DNA from: CALVGQ01 sp031551965
GTDB taxonomy: Bacteria > Bacillota_I > Bacilli_A > Erysipelotrichales > Erysipelotrichaceae
NCBI GenBank assembly: GCA_031551965.1
Contig: JAVBMW010000035.1
Span: 26,281 to 90,280 of the forward strand
Direction of reading: 5' to 3'
DNA length: 64,000 nucleotides
Every line of letters begins with the position of its first letter. The first letter of the stretch is position 1. The translations under genes and the position numbers were made by a program. This document shows positions 16,618 to 25,764 of this stretch, piece by piece. The notes beneath the pieces were generated by a model. It was not told the origin of the DNA. It saw only the letters and a list, made by a program, of their open reading frames with translations, and made no database searches.

Positions 16618-16801
16618 ATGACAATTTTAAGTGTAAAAAACGTAAGTAAGAAATATGGAAACTTCTATGCAATCAAAGATGTTTCGTTTGAAGTGAATGA
16701 AAACGAGATCGTAGGTTTCATTAGTATTTTTGGTGGCGAGTTGTGTAATTGCATATATAATAGCTAAAATTCGAATTAGTAGAATGAATGTTTTGGGTTA
16801 A
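16618..16801 (+). pseudogene. Deletion scar of an ABC transporter operon (ATPase start joined to permease end)
   Basis: The first 34 codons encode a normal ABC ATPase start, MTILSVKNVSKKYGNFYAIK then DVSFEVNENEIVGF, which should continue into the Walker A loop (GPNGAGKST). Instead the frame runs into unrelated residues and stops at 16767. From about 16718, in another frame, the sequence reads LVFLVASCVIAYIIAKIRIS then RMNVLG and a stop at 16801. That is the typical last helix and end of an FtsX-type ABC permease. The two ends fit one deletion that removed the body of an ATPase-permease operon, leaving promoter, first codons and last codons. Confidence 0.7.
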
Positions 16802-16841
16802 TATTTGAAATGTGTGAAATGTAAAAAAATAAAAAAAGATG

Positions 16842-16869
16842 CTCTTTCTTAATAAGAGTATGCTATAAT
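16842..16869 (+). promoter_or_regulatory. Promoter of the pyr operon
   Basis: An extended -10 box (TGCTATAAT, with TATAAT at 16864-16869) has a weak -35 region (CTCTTT). The inferred start near 16876 gives a leader of about 115 bases. Confidence 0.65.
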
Positions 16870-16875
16870 ACTAAT

Positions 16876-16980
16876 GGCTTTAATTTAGCGCGAGACGTTA
16901 AGAAGACTACATTATGGATTATACTAATCTTTTTTTAGGATAAAAGTAGACCTCTTCTTAGCGTAGAAGAGGTTTTTTTG
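16876..16980 (+). promoter_or_regulatory. Transcription attenuator of the pyr operon
   Basis: Three competing structures can be read. The terminator is CCTCTTC (16951-16957) with GAAGAGG (16966-16972), then seven Ts. The antiterminator pairs ACGTTAAGAAG (16895-16905) with CTTCTTAGCGT (16954-16964), which destroys the terminator stem. An upstream hairpin pairs TTAGCG (885-890 of this kilobase block) with CGTTAA (896-901), with CTT/AAG below an internal bulge, and would free the terminator again. This is the PyrR-type logic, and its loop CGAGA vaguely resembles the PyrR hexaloop. pyrR itself is not in this window, so the regulator is inferred. Confidence 0.75.
16951..16980 (+). terminator. Attenuator terminator before pyrB
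   Basis: Seven perfect pairs (CCTCTTC/GAAGAGG) around an eight-base loop, then seven Ts, end 13 bases before the pyrB start. Confidence 0.88.
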
Positions 16981-16992
16981 TGGGAGGTCAGG

Positions 16993-17868
16993 ATGGATCG
17001 AAATTGTTTAAAACTCAGTAATTGGTCAGTTGATGAAGTGTTACAGGTACTAGAAGTTGCCAAACAATGCAAAGAAGGGAAATACATCGATAGTTTAAAA
17101 GGTAAGATCGTTGTGAATTGTTTCTTTGAGCCAAGCACAAGAACTCAGTATAGTTTCAATGTTGCCGAAGAAAAATTAGGATGCAAAGTAATTAATTTTA
17201 ATGCAGCTGCATCAAGTTTAAAAAAGGGTGAAACGTTTTATGATACGATCAAAACATTTGATAGTATGGGTGTTGATGCCTTAGTTATCCGTGATCGGGA
17301 AGATGAATATTATAATCAGTTATTAGGTAAGGTTGACGCTAAAATATTAAACGGTGGTGATGGTTCAAAAGATCATCCAACGCAAAGCTTGTTAGACTTG
17401 ATGACGATTTTAGAAGAATTTGGTCATTTTGAAGGTTTGAAAATAGCGATTGTAGGTGATATCAAACATAGTCGTGTTGCCCATACTAACATTGAAATTA
17501 TGCAAAGATTAGGAATGGATTGTTATATCAGTGGACCAGCTGATTATCAAGAATCACAATATCCATTTATTAATTTTGATGATGCAGTTGAGACAATGGA
17601 TATTCTTATGTTGCTTCGTGTTCAACATGAAAGACATGATGATAATGAATTGTTTAATGTGAATGAATATCATGACCAATATGGTTTAACGATGGATCGC
17701 GTGAATAAAATGAAAGATCATTCGATTATTATGCATCCTGCGCCATTTAACAGAAATGTTGAAATTGCGGATGATGTAGTTGAATGTGAAAAAAGTCGTA
17801 TCTTTAAACAAGTTAAAAATGGTGTATTTGTAAGAATGGCAGTATTACTAAGAGCGTTGGGAGAATAA
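16993..17868 (+). CDS. pyrB: Aspartate carbamoyltransferase catalytic chain
   Basis: A 291-residue transcarbamylase that joins carbamoyl phosphate to aspartate, the committed pyrimidine step. The carbamoyl-phosphate loop is FFEPSTRTQYSF (about residue 45), HPTQSLLDL is the second conserved stretch, and LLRVQHER (about residue 215) belongs to the aspartate site. No pyrI regulatory-chain gene is nearby. The frame is open from a TTG at 16978, but GGGAGG at 16982-16987 sets the start at ATG 16993. It is the first gene of the eight-gene operon. Confidence 0.95.
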   Translation: MDRNCLKLSNWSVDEVLQVLEVAKQCKEGKYIDSLKGKIVVNCFFEPSTRTQYSFNVAEEKLGCKVINFNAAASSLKKGETFYDTIKTFDSMGVDALVIRDREDEYYNQLLGKVDAKILNGGDGSKDHPTQSLLDLMTILEEFGHFEGLKIAIVGDIKHSRVAHTNIEIMQRLGMDCYISGPADYQESQYPFINFDDAVETMDILMLLRVQHERHDDNELFNVNEYHDQYGLTMDRVNKMKDHSIIMHPAPFNRNVEIADDVVECEKSRIFKQVKNGVFVRMAVLLRALGE

Positions 17869-17869
17869 A

Positions 17870-19153
17870 ATGGGCCTATTAATTAAAAATGGACAAGTTT
17901 ATCACAATCATATGATCAAAGAAGCAGATCTTTATATTGATGATCATGGCTGTGTAATGATGGCTGATCAAATTGAGTTAGAAGAAGATGTAGATGAAGT
18001 GCTTGATGCAACAGGATTACTGATTACACCTGGTCTTATTGATCCACATGTCCATTTAAGAGAACCGGGATTTGAATATAAGGAAACGATAGAGACAGGT
18101 ACATTCTCTGCGGCGGTTGGTGGATATACGACAATTTTTAGTATGCCAAATTTAAAACCTGCACCAGATACATTAGAAAATTTAAAGGTCCAAATGGACT
18201 TGATCAAAAAGAATGCAAAAGTCAGAGTACTTCCCTATGGTTGTATTACGATGGGTCAAAAAGGATCTGGTGTTTTAGCGGATATGGATGCGATGAGTGA
18301 ATATGTACTTGGTTTTTCTGATGATGGAAAAGGAGTACAAACAGAAGAGTTGATGCGTGAGGCGATGATCAAAGCAAAGGCAAATAATTGTATAATCGTA
18401 GCGCATTGTGAAGATGAAAGCTTACTTCAACCAGGTGGCTGTATTCATGATGGAAAAAAGGCAAAGGAAATGAATCTTGGTGGTATTTCCAGTGAGAGTG
18501 AATATAAACAAATTGAAAGAGATCTAAAAATCGCCAAGGAAACTGGCTGTCAATATCATGTTTGTCATGTATCATGCAAAGAAAGTGTGGAGTTGATTCG
18601 ACAAGCGAAAAAAGAAGGTGTTGATGTTAGTTGTGAAGTAACTCCTCATCATTTACTAATGTGTGAAGATGATATTACTTCGAATGATGGCAATTTTAAA
18701 ATGAATCCACCACTTCGTTCAAAAGAGGATCAGGAAGCATTGCTTCAGGGGATCATTGATGGAACGATCGAAATGATTGCGACTGATCATGCTCCCCACA
18801 GTAAAGAAGAGAAATCAAAAGGACTCCAAGACAGCGCAATGGGAATTATCAGTAGTGAGTTAGCGTTCGGACTTGTTTATCATCATTTAGTCAGAACTAA
18901 GAAATTAACATTGAATCAAGTGATGGACTGTATGAGTACAAATTGTGCGGAAATCTTTGGAATCGATGGTGGACAAATCAATAACTTTGATAAGGCGAAT
19001 TTGGCTATTTTCGATTTAAATGCGAGTAAGAAAATTCAGGAAAAAGATTTAGTTTCAAAAGGAAAAAACACGCCTTTTATTGGGTGGTATATGAGTGGAC
19101 TTTGCGTGCTGACTATCGTTGATGGAAAAATAGTATATAGGGGGAACATCTAA
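17870..19153 (+). CDS. pyrC: Dihydroorotase
   Basis: A 427-residue class I dihydroorotase that closes carbamoyl aspartate to dihydroorotate. The metal-binding HVHLREPG carries His60 and His62. Later conserved stretches are CEVTPHHLLM, the metal ligand histidines in VAHCEDE and YHVCHVS, and ATDHAPHSKEEK with the catalytic Asp. It starts one base after the pyrB stop and overlaps carA by one base. Confidence 0.95.
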   Translation: MGLLIKNGQVYHNHMIKEADLYIDDHGCVMMADQIELEEDVDEVLDATGLLITPGLIDPHVHLREPGFEYKETIETGTFSAAVGGYTTIFSMPNLKPAPDTLENLKVQMDLIKKNAKVRVLPYGCITMGQKGSGVLADMDAMSEYVLGFSDDGKGVQTEELMREAMIKAKANNCIIVAHCEDESLLQPGGCIHDGKKAKEMNLGGISSESEYKQIERDLKIAKETGCQYHVCHVSCKESVELIRQAKKEGVDVSCEVTPHHLLMCEDDITSNDGNFKMNPPLRSKEDQEALLQGIIDGTIEMIATDHAPHSKEEKSKGLQDSAMGIISSELAFGLVYHHLVRTKKLTLNQVMDCMSTNCAEIFGIDGGQINNFDKANLAIFDLNASKKIQEKDLVSKGKNTPFIGWYMSGLCVLTIVDGKIVYRGNI

Positions 19154-20226
19154 TGGAAAGAAAAATTGTATTGGCAAATGGCGTAGAATTGATGGGTAAA
19201 GGCTTTGGTTATGATGGTGAGGTCATTGGTGAGTTAGTTATGAATACTGCCATGGTTGGTTATCAAGAAGCCATGTCTGATCCGGCTAGTTTAAATCAAC
19301 TTGTTTTAATGACTTATCCTCTTATTGGAAATTATGGTTTTACTGATGAAGATTATGAATCGAAGTTTATTAGCTTTAAAGGTTTGATCGTAAGAGAATA
19401 CAATGATAAACCAAGCAATTTCAGATATACAAAAACACTGGCAGAAGTATTAGAAGAAAATAATATTGTCGGTTTATGTGGCATTGACACAAGAAAATTA
19501 ACGCGAATTTTACAGGCAGAGGGAAGCCAATTGGCAATCCTTTGTGATCAGGAATTACCGAAAGATGAAGCACTTAAAAAAATCAATGAGTTTGTTATAC
19601 CAACAGATCCAGTGAGAAAAGTAAGTTGCAAAAAAATCTGGTATTCCCGCTGTCCAAATCCGCGTTTTAATGTGGTCGCAATCGATTTTGGGATCAAGTA
19701 TAGTTTTATAAGAAGTTTAAATGAAAGAGGATGCAATGTGACAATTGTTCCCTGTGATTCTAGCTTTGATATAATTATGGCTACTCATCCAGATGGAATA
19801 TTACTCAGTAATGGTCCTGGAAATCCTAACAATTACCCTGAAATGGTCGATTTGGTTAAAAAAATCCAAGGGATTAAACCAATGTTTGGAATCGGTTTTG
19901 GATGTGAATTGTTGGCACTTGGAAATGAAATGAAAGTTGTCCCAATGAAAAATGGACACCATTCAAACAATCTACCGATTCGCGACTTTAAAATAAAAAG
20001 ACTTAACTATGCACCGCAGAATCATGATTATGATATCGTGACAGTTCAAAAAGAATGTATCCGTAGTGTTAATGGAATTGATGAAACGATTGAAGGAATT
20101 GAATTTATAAATGATCATGCATTTGGTGTACAGTATTATCCTGAAACTGCACCGAGATCAAAAGCTGAAAATGAGTTTGATGAGTTTGTAGAAATAATTG
20201 AAAAAAATAAGAAAGGGGAAAATTAA
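19153..20226 (+). CDS. carA: Carbamoyl-phosphate synthase small chain with degenerate glutaminase site
   Basis: A 357-residue CarA homologue. The N-terminal domain is ordinary (NGVELMGKGFGYDGEVIGE, GLCGIDTRKLTR). The C-terminal class I amidotransferase domain starts near residue 170 and has LLSNGPGNPNN. The family nucleophile lies in GICLGHQ; here the segment is GIGFGCE, so Gly248 replaces the cysteine. The catalytic histidine of QYHPE is Tyr329 in QYYPE; Glu331 remains. As written, it should not hydrolyse glutamine, although the neighbouring Cys251 is not in the usual position. It may act as a structural partner of CarB with free ammonia as nitrogen donor. The reading frame is intact and the operon position is normal. 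Confidence 0.9.
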   Translation: MERKIVLANGVELMGKGFGYDGEVIGELVMNTAMVGYQEAMSDPASLNQLVLMTYPLIGNYGFTDEDYESKFISFKGLIVREYNDKPSNFRYTKTLAEVLEENNIVGLCGIDTRKLTRILQAEGSQLAILCDQELPKDEALKKINEFVIPTDPVRKVSCKKIWYSRCPNPRFNVVAIDFGIKYSFIRSLNERGCNVTIVPCDSSFDIIMATHPDGILLSNGPGNPNNYPEMVDLVKKIQGIKPMFGIGFGCELLALGNEMKVVPMKNGHHSNNLPIRDFKIKRLNYAPQNHDYDIVTVQKECIRSVNGIDETIEGIEFINDHAFGVQYYPETAPRSKAENEFDEFVEIIEKNKKGEN

Positions 20227-20228
20227 TT

Positions 20229-23200
20229 ATGCCAAAAAGACAAGATATCAATAAAATATTGGTACTAGGATCAGGACCGATCGTCATAGGTCAAGCTGCA
20301 GAATTCGATTATGCAGGGACTCAGGCATGTCTTGCGCTAAAAGAAGAAGGATATGAAGTAATTCTGATCAATAGTAATCCAGCAACGATCATGACCGATA
20401 CTCAAATCGCTGATAAAGTGTATATGGAACCCCTTAATCTTGAATATGTAGGAAGAATCATTCGAAAAGAAAGACCTGATGCGATCGTACCTAGTCTTGG
20501 AGGTCAAACTGGATTAAATTTGGCAATGCAACTTGCGAAAAAGGGGATCCTTGATGAATGTCAATGTGAAATACTTGGTACATCTTTTCACTCCATTGAC
20601 CAAGCAGAAGATCGCCAGTTATTCAAAGACTTATGTGAACGTATCGATCAGCCAGTTCTTGAAAGTTATGTAGCGAATACGATGGATGAAATGGTCCAAC
20701 ATGCGCATAAAATTGGCTATCCTGTTGTTTTACGTCCTGCCTTTACATTAGGTGGAACAGGGGGAGGATTTGCCTACAATGATGAAGAATTAGATGAAAT
20801 TGGAAAGAATGCATTAAAACTCAGCCCAGTATCACAAGTATTGGTTGAAAAATCGATCAAAGGATACAAAGAAATCGAGTTTGAAGTCATGCGTGATAAA
20901 AATGATACCGCAATCGTAATTTGTAGTATGGAAAACATTGATCCTGTAGGAATTCATACCGGAGACAGTATGGTTGTTGCCCCAGCACAAACACTAACGA
21001 ATAAAGAAGTCACATTACTTGCGGAAGCATCGTTAAGCATTATTTGTGAGCTAAAAATAGAAGGTGGATGCAATGTGCAGTTTGCCCTTGATCCATTCTC
21101 ATTTGATTATTACGTGATCGAAGTCAATCCACGTGTTTCACGTAGTTCAGCACTTGCGAGTAAGGCGAGTGGTTATCCAATTGCCCGTGTATCAGCGAAG
21201 ATAGCGGTAGGTTTAACTTTAGATGAGATCATGCTTGATAATATACCAGCGAGTCTTGAACCAACTTTGGATTATATTGTAACTAAAATGGCACGTTTCC
21301 CTTTTGATAAGTTTGCGAAGGCAGATCGCCGTCTCTCTACCCAAATGAAGGCTACCGGAGAAGTAATGAGTATTGGGCGAACTATGGAAGAAAGCTTACT
21401 TAAAGCAGTAAGAGGACTTGAAATAGGCCTTGATCATATTGAGCTTGATAGTTTAAAAAAGATATCGACAGCACAGTTAATGGAGAATATAAAACAAGCA
21501 ACAGATCAACGCTTGGTTGAAATAGCTGAACTATTTAGAAGAGATGTTGACCTGAGTTTAGTACAGGCTGCAACAAAAATCGATAGTTTCTTCCTGGATA
21601 AAATCAAACATATTATTTTCCATGAAAATAAAATGATCAATGATCCAACAGTTGAAAACTTGATCAAGGCAAAACGAATGGGATTCTCAGATAAATACTT
21701 AGCCAAAGTTTATGGAATCAGTGAAACAGAGATGTTCTTTAAAAGAAAAGAGCTTAATTTGTTTCCGGTTTATAAGACGATCGATACTTGTGGTGGTCAA
21801 TATGATCGACAGTGCAGTTATTACTATTCTACTTATGAAGAAGAAAATGAATCGATCGTTTCTAGTAAACCATCTATTCTAGTTCTTGGTTCAGGTCCTA
21901 TCCGCATTGGACAAGGAGTTGAATTTGATTACTCTACGGTTCATGCGATCTGGGCAATTCAAGAAGCAGGATATGAGGCTATCATCATCAACAACAATCC
22001 AGAAACAGTTTCTACTGACTATTCGATCAGTGATAAGTTATACTTTGAACCACTTTGTGTAGAAGATGTCATGAATGTGATCGAACTAGAAAAACCAGCT
22101 GGAGTCATTGTATCTCTTGGTGGTCAAACCGCAATCAATTTAGCTGGAAGACTAAAAAAATGTGGGGTTAAGATCATAGGAACTGATCTTCAGGCAATTG
22201 ATAATGCTGAAAATCGTGATTTATTTGAAAAAATAGTTAAAGAAATAAACATTCCTCAACCAGTTGGTGAAGCAGTAACTAAGATCGAAGATGGCTTAAG
22301 TGTAGCCAAACGAATTGGTTATCCAGTACTCGTAAGACCTTCTTATGTACTGGGAGGTCGCGCAATGCAGATCGTCAACAGTGATACAGAGCTGATAGAA
22401 TACTTAACTACAGCCGTTTCCATTGATGAAGATCAACCTGTACTCGTCGATAAATACATACGTGGAAAAGAAGTAGAAATCGACGCTATAAGTGATGGAG
22501 TCGATGTCTTAATTCCAGGAATCATGCAGCTAGTAGAAGAAACTGGTGTTCACTCAGGAGATTCAATGAGTGTTTATCCACCTTATTCGTTAAGTGTGAA
22601 AGTTAAAGAAACCATCGCAGATTATACGATTAAATTAGGATTAAAGATCGGAATTATGGGTTTGTTCAATGTTCAATATATCGTGGATGAAAATGAAAAT
22701 GTCTATGTCATTGAAGTTAATCCGAGATCCAGTCGTTCTGTACCGTTCTTATCAAAATCAACGAAAGTTCCAATGGCAAACATTGCAACTAAAATCATGC
22801 TTGGAAAAACATTAAAAGAAATGGGCTACAAAACAGGGGTCATGGAAGAAAGTAAACGTTATTATGTTAAAACACCAACTTTCTCATTCTCAAAAATCCA
22901 TGGATTGGATGCTTATTTATCACCAGAAATGAAATCTACTGGTGAAGCAATTGGTTATGATGATTCACTAAATCGTGCTTTATACAAATCATTAAAAGCA
23001 GCCAATATGAGAGTTGTAAACTATGGATCGATTCTAGTTACGATCAGTGATCAGGATAAACAAAAAGCATTGCCACTCATCAAACGCTTCTATAACTTAG
23101 GTTTCAATATTGAGGCAACCTCAGGTACAGCTAAATATTTGAAAAAAAATGGTGTCAAAACTCGAATTAAAAAGAAAATCTCTGAGGGTTCGGAAGAAAT

Positions 23201-23405
23201 ACTGGATTCCATTCGTAAAGGGCACGTTACTTATGTAGTCAATACATTAAGCACAACAGAATCCAACTCATCACTAGACGGATATAAAATCAGAAGATGT
23301 GCTGTTGAGAATAATGTAACTACCTTTACATCATTAGATACAGTAAAAGTATTACTCGATGTTTTAGAAGAAATCACAGTCGGTGTATCGACTATTGATG
23401 CGTGA
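20229..23405 (+). CDS. carB: Carbamoyl-phosphate synthase large chain
   Basis: A 1058-residue synthetase with two homologous halves. The first half starts ILVLGSGPIVIGQAAEFDYA, and the second ILVLGSGPIRIGQGVEFDYS near residue 560. Each carries an ATP-grasp domain (GGTGGGF, EVNPRVSRSSALASK; and GGRAMQI, EVNPRSSRSVPFLSK). The C-terminal MGS-like regulatory domain follows residue 930 (GTAKYLKKNGVKT), where UMP or ornithine would bind. Length and motifs are normal, in contrast to the small chain encoded two bases upstream. Confidence 0.96.
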   Translation: MPKRQDINKILVLGSGPIVIGQAAEFDYAGTQACLALKEEGYEVILINSNPATIMTDTQIADKVYMEPLNLEYVGRIIRKERPDAIVPSLGGQTGLNLAMQLAKKGILDECQCEILGTSFHSIDQAEDRQLFKDLCERIDQPVLESYVANTMDEMVQHAHKIGYPVVLRPAFTLGGTGGGFAYNDEELDEIGKNALKLSPVSQVLVEKSIKGYKEIEFEVMRDKNDTAIVICSMENIDPVGIHTGDSMVVAPAQTLTNKEVTLLAEASLSIICELKIEGGCNVQFALDPFSFDYYVIEVNPRVSRSSALASKASGYPIARVSAKIAVGLTLDEIMLDNIPASLEPTLDYIVTKMARFPFDKFAKADRRLSTQMKATGEVMSIGRTMEESLLKAVRGLEIGLDHIELDSLKKISTAQLMENIKQATDQRLVEIAELFRRDVDLSLVQAATKIDSFFLDKIKHIIFHENKMINDPTVENLIKAKRMGFSDKYLAKVYGISETEMFFKRKELNLFPVYKTIDTCGGQYDRQCSYYYSTYEEENESIVSSKPSILVLGSGPIRIGQGVEFDYSTVHAIWAIQEAGYEAIIINNNPETVSTDYSISDKLYFEPLCVEDVMNVIELEKPAGVIVSLGGQTAINLAGRLKKCGVKIIGTDLQAIDNAENRDLFEKIVKEINIPQPVGEAVTKIEDGLSVAKRIGYPVLVRPSYVLGGRAMQIVNSDTELIEYLTTAVSIDEDQPVLVDKYIRGKEVEIDAISDGVDVLIPGIMQLVEETGVHSGDSMSVYPPYSLSVKVKETIADYTIKLGLKIGIMGLFNVQYIVDENENVYVIEVNPRSSRSVPFLSKSTKVPMANIATKIMLGKTLKEMGYKTGVMEESKRYYVKTPTFSFSKIHGLDAYLSPEMKSTGEAIGYDDSLNRALYKSLKAANMRVVNYGSILVTISDQDKQKALPLIKRFYNLGFNIEATSGTAKYLKKNGVKTRIKKKISEGSEEILDSIRKGHVTYVVNTLSTTESNSSLDGYKIRRCAVENNVTTFTSLDTVKVLLDVLEEITVGVSTIDA

Positions 23406-23412
23406 GGTCAAC

Positions 23413-24159
23413 ATGAAAAAAAATGAGAAAGCATTGATAAAAGAAAATACTCAACTCACTGCTACGGTGTTTAAAATGGTATTAGAAATGGATACTTTAT
23501 GGATCAAAAATCCAGGACAATTCATTAATATTACATTGGATGGATTTTACTTAAAAAGACCGATCAGCGTTTGTGATTGGGATGAAACAACACTAACGAT
23601 CATTTATAAAGTGGTAGGTAAAGGGACAAAGCAAATGTCAAAGATGAAACCACAAGATCATTTAGAATGCTTAGTTGATCTTGGTAATGGCTTTGATGTG
23701 GTAAATACATCAGATGAAGTAGTGATTCTTGGAGGAGGAGTAGGTGTTCCACCGATGTTTGGAGTTACTAAGGCCTGTTTAGCACAAGGTAAAAAAGTAT
23801 CGGTGATTTTAGGCTTTGCATCCAAAGAGGAAGCATTTTATATCGATGAATTTAAAGCACTCAATGTTCCAATATTTGTATGCACAAATGATGGGAGTCT
23901 AGGAACAAAAGGTTTTGTGACCGATGTCATAGCAAAAGAAAATCTTACCCAGGCATTCTACCTGGCTTGTGGACCTATGCCAATGTTGAAATCGATTGCC
24001 AAAACAAGTAAGGCACAAGGACTTCTGTCTTTTGAAGAAAGAATGGGCTGTGGTTTTGGAGCTTGCATGGGATGCAGTTGTAAAACACTGACAGGGTATA
24101 AGCGGATCTGTGTTGAAGGACCAGTCATGAAAAGTGAGGAAATAATATGGCCAGATTAA
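23413..24159 (+). CDS. pyrK: Dihydroorotate dehydrogenase electron transfer subunit
   Basis: About 248 residues. An FAD-binding ferredoxin-reductase fold (RPISVCDWDE, with the RxxS FAD motif) is followed by a nucleotide-binding domain (ILGGGVGVPPMFG). The C-terminal [2Fe-2S] cluster carries the cysteines of MGCGFGACMGCSCK plus one in RICVEGP. It passes electrons from PyrD to NAD. The frame is open ten codons upstream inside carB, but the ATG at 23413 has GAGG just before it and starts the domain. It overlaps pyrD by 13 bases. Confidence 0.94.
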   Translation: MKKNEKALIKENTQLTATVFKMVLEMDTLWIKNPGQFINITLDGFYLKRPISVCDWDETTLTIIYKVVGKGTKQMSKMKPQDHLECLVDLGNGFDVVNTSDEVVILGGGVGVPPMFGVTKACLAQGKKVSVILGFASKEEAFYIDEFKALNVPIFVCTNDGSLGTKGFVTDVIAKENLTQAFYLACGPMPMLKSIAKTSKAQGLLSFEERMGCGFGACMGCSCKTLTGYKRICVEGPVMKSEEIIWPD

Positions 24160-25061
24160 ATGTAACTTTGTGCGATTGGACATTGGATAATCCAGTGATC
24201 CCTGCGAGTGGGACTTTTGGCTTTGGATATGAATTTACACAATTTTATAATATCAATATTTTGGGATCGATTGCGACAAAGGGGACAACTCTTGAATCAC
24301 GATTTGGTAACCCTACACCACGGATCGCTGAATGCGAAATGGGAATGATCAATGCTGTTGGACTTCAAAATCCGGGTGTAGATGCAGTCATTAATGAAGA
24401 ATTTGTTAAATTGAAAGAAGTTTATCACAAAAAAGTAGTTGCCAACATTTCGGGTTTCTCGATTGAGGAATATGTCGAATGCGCTAAGAAAATGGATAAA
24501 GAAGAAATCGTTGGAATCATTGAGATCAACATTTCCTGTCCAAACGTGAAACATGGAGGAATGAGTTTTGGAATGGACCCAAAACTTGCGGGTGATGTTA
24601 CTAAAGCCGTAAAAGAAGTGACGACAAAACCAGTTTTTATCAAACTATCACCGAATGTTACAGATATCGTGTCAATCGCAAAAGCTGTAGAAGAAGCAGG
24701 GGCAGATGGTATCAGTATGATCAATACACTATTGGGTTCACGTTTTGATTTAAAAACCGGAAAACCAATCATCGCTAATGTCATGGGAGGCTTCAGTGGA
24801 CCTGCGATCAAACCGGTGGCACTCAGAATGGTGTATCAGGTTTACCAAGCTGTTCAGATTCCGATCATTGGAATTGGTGGAATTGCGAGTGCTGAAGATG
24901 TTGTAGAAATGATGTCGGCAGGAGCTACGGCTGTCCAAATTGGAGCAGAAAACTTACGTAATCCATACGTATGCAAAGAAATTATTGAAGCATTACCATC
25001 ACTCCTTGAATCAATTGGAGTAAATAACATCGAAGAAATCATAGGGAGGGCACATCGATGA
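24147..25061 (+). CDS. pyrD: Dihydroorotate dehydrogenase, catalytic subunit (class 1B)
   Basis: A 304-residue FMN barrel enzyme that oxidises dihydroorotate to orotate. Conserved stretches are LDNPVIPASGTFGFG, INAVGLQNPG, NISCPNVKHGG and the phosphate-binding GIGGIASAEDVVEMM. The adjoining pyrK gene marks it as the NAD-linked, heterotetrameric class 1B rather than the fumarate-using 1A form. It overlaps pyrK and pyrF, so stoichiometric translation is likely. Confidence 0.95.
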   Translation: MARLNVTLCDWTLDNPVIPASGTFGFGYEFTQFYNINILGSIATKGTTLESRFGNPTPRIAECEMGMINAVGLQNPGVDAVINEEFVKLKEVYHKKVVANISGFSIEEYVECAKKMDKEEIVGIIEINISCPNVKHGGMSFGMDPKLAGDVTKAVKEVTTKPVFIKLSPNVTDIVSIAKAVEEAGADGISMINTLLGSRFDLKTGKPIIANVMGGFSGPAIKPVALRMVYQVYQAVQIPIIGIGGIASAEDVVEMMSAGATAVQIGAENLRNPYVCKEIIEALPSLLESIGVNNIEEIIGRAHR

Positions 25062-25762
25062 AAGAAAGAGACGTTATTATCGCTTGCGACTTTTCAAGTA
25101 AGGCTGAAACATTAGCATTCTTGGATCAATTCACTGAAGAAAAACCATTTGTTAAAATCGGGATGGAATTATTTTATGCAGAAGGACCATCGATCGTAAC
25201 TGAAATCAAAGAAAGAGGACACAAGGTATTCCTTGATCTAAAGTTACATGATATTCCGAATACGGTTAAAAAAGCAATGAAAAATGTGGCGAAATTAAAT
25301 GTCGATATGACCAATGTTCATGCAGCAGGAACAATTGAAATGATGAAAGCTGCACAGGAAGCTATTGATGAAGTAGGTTCAAGTACATTGCTTATCGCTG
25401 TTACTCAATTAACGAGTACAAGTGAAGACAGAATGAAAGAAGAATTATGGATCGATCATTCAATTCAGGATACCGTAAAACATTATGCATTAAACACTGA
25501 AAAAGCAGGACTTGCAGGGGTTGTATGTAGTCCCCTTGAAGCAGGACTTGTACGTGATGTTTGCAGTGAAGATTTTATTACTGTTACACCAGGGATTCGC
25601 TTTGACGATGCAACAAAAGGAGATCAAGTTCGAGTAACGACGCCGAAACTAGCACGTGAAATTGGTTCTAATTATATTGTGGTAGGACGCCCAATTACGG
25701 GAGCACCCGATCCGATCTCAGCCTATCGTCGTTGTGTCAATGAATTTGTAAAGGGAGAATAA
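25058..25762 (+). CDS. pyrF: Orotidine 5'-phosphate decarboxylase
   Basis: A 234-residue barrel enzyme that turns OMP into UMP. The catalytic D-x-K-x-x-D tract is FLDLKLHDIPNTV (about residue 60). The phosphate loop is VVGRPITGAPDP near the C-terminus. It overlaps pyrD by four bases and pyrE by one base. Confidence 0.96.
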   Translation: MKERDVIIACDFSSKAETLAFLDQFTEEKPFVKIGMELFYAEGPSIVTEIKERGHKVFLDLKLHDIPNTVKKAMKNVAKLNVDMTNVHAAGTIEMMKAAQEAIDEVGSSTLLIAVTQLTSTSEDRMKEELWIDHSIQDTVKHYALNTEKAGLAGVVCSPLEAGLVRDVCSEDFITVTPGIRFDDATKGDQVRVTTPKLAREIGSNYIVVGRPITGAPDPISAYRRCVNEFVKGE

Positions 25763-25764
25763 TG

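Noticed and set aside
24425..24811. A 128-codon minus-strand frame
   Set aside because: It lies wholly inside pyrD on the opposite strand, has no ribosome site, and pyrD is unambiguous.
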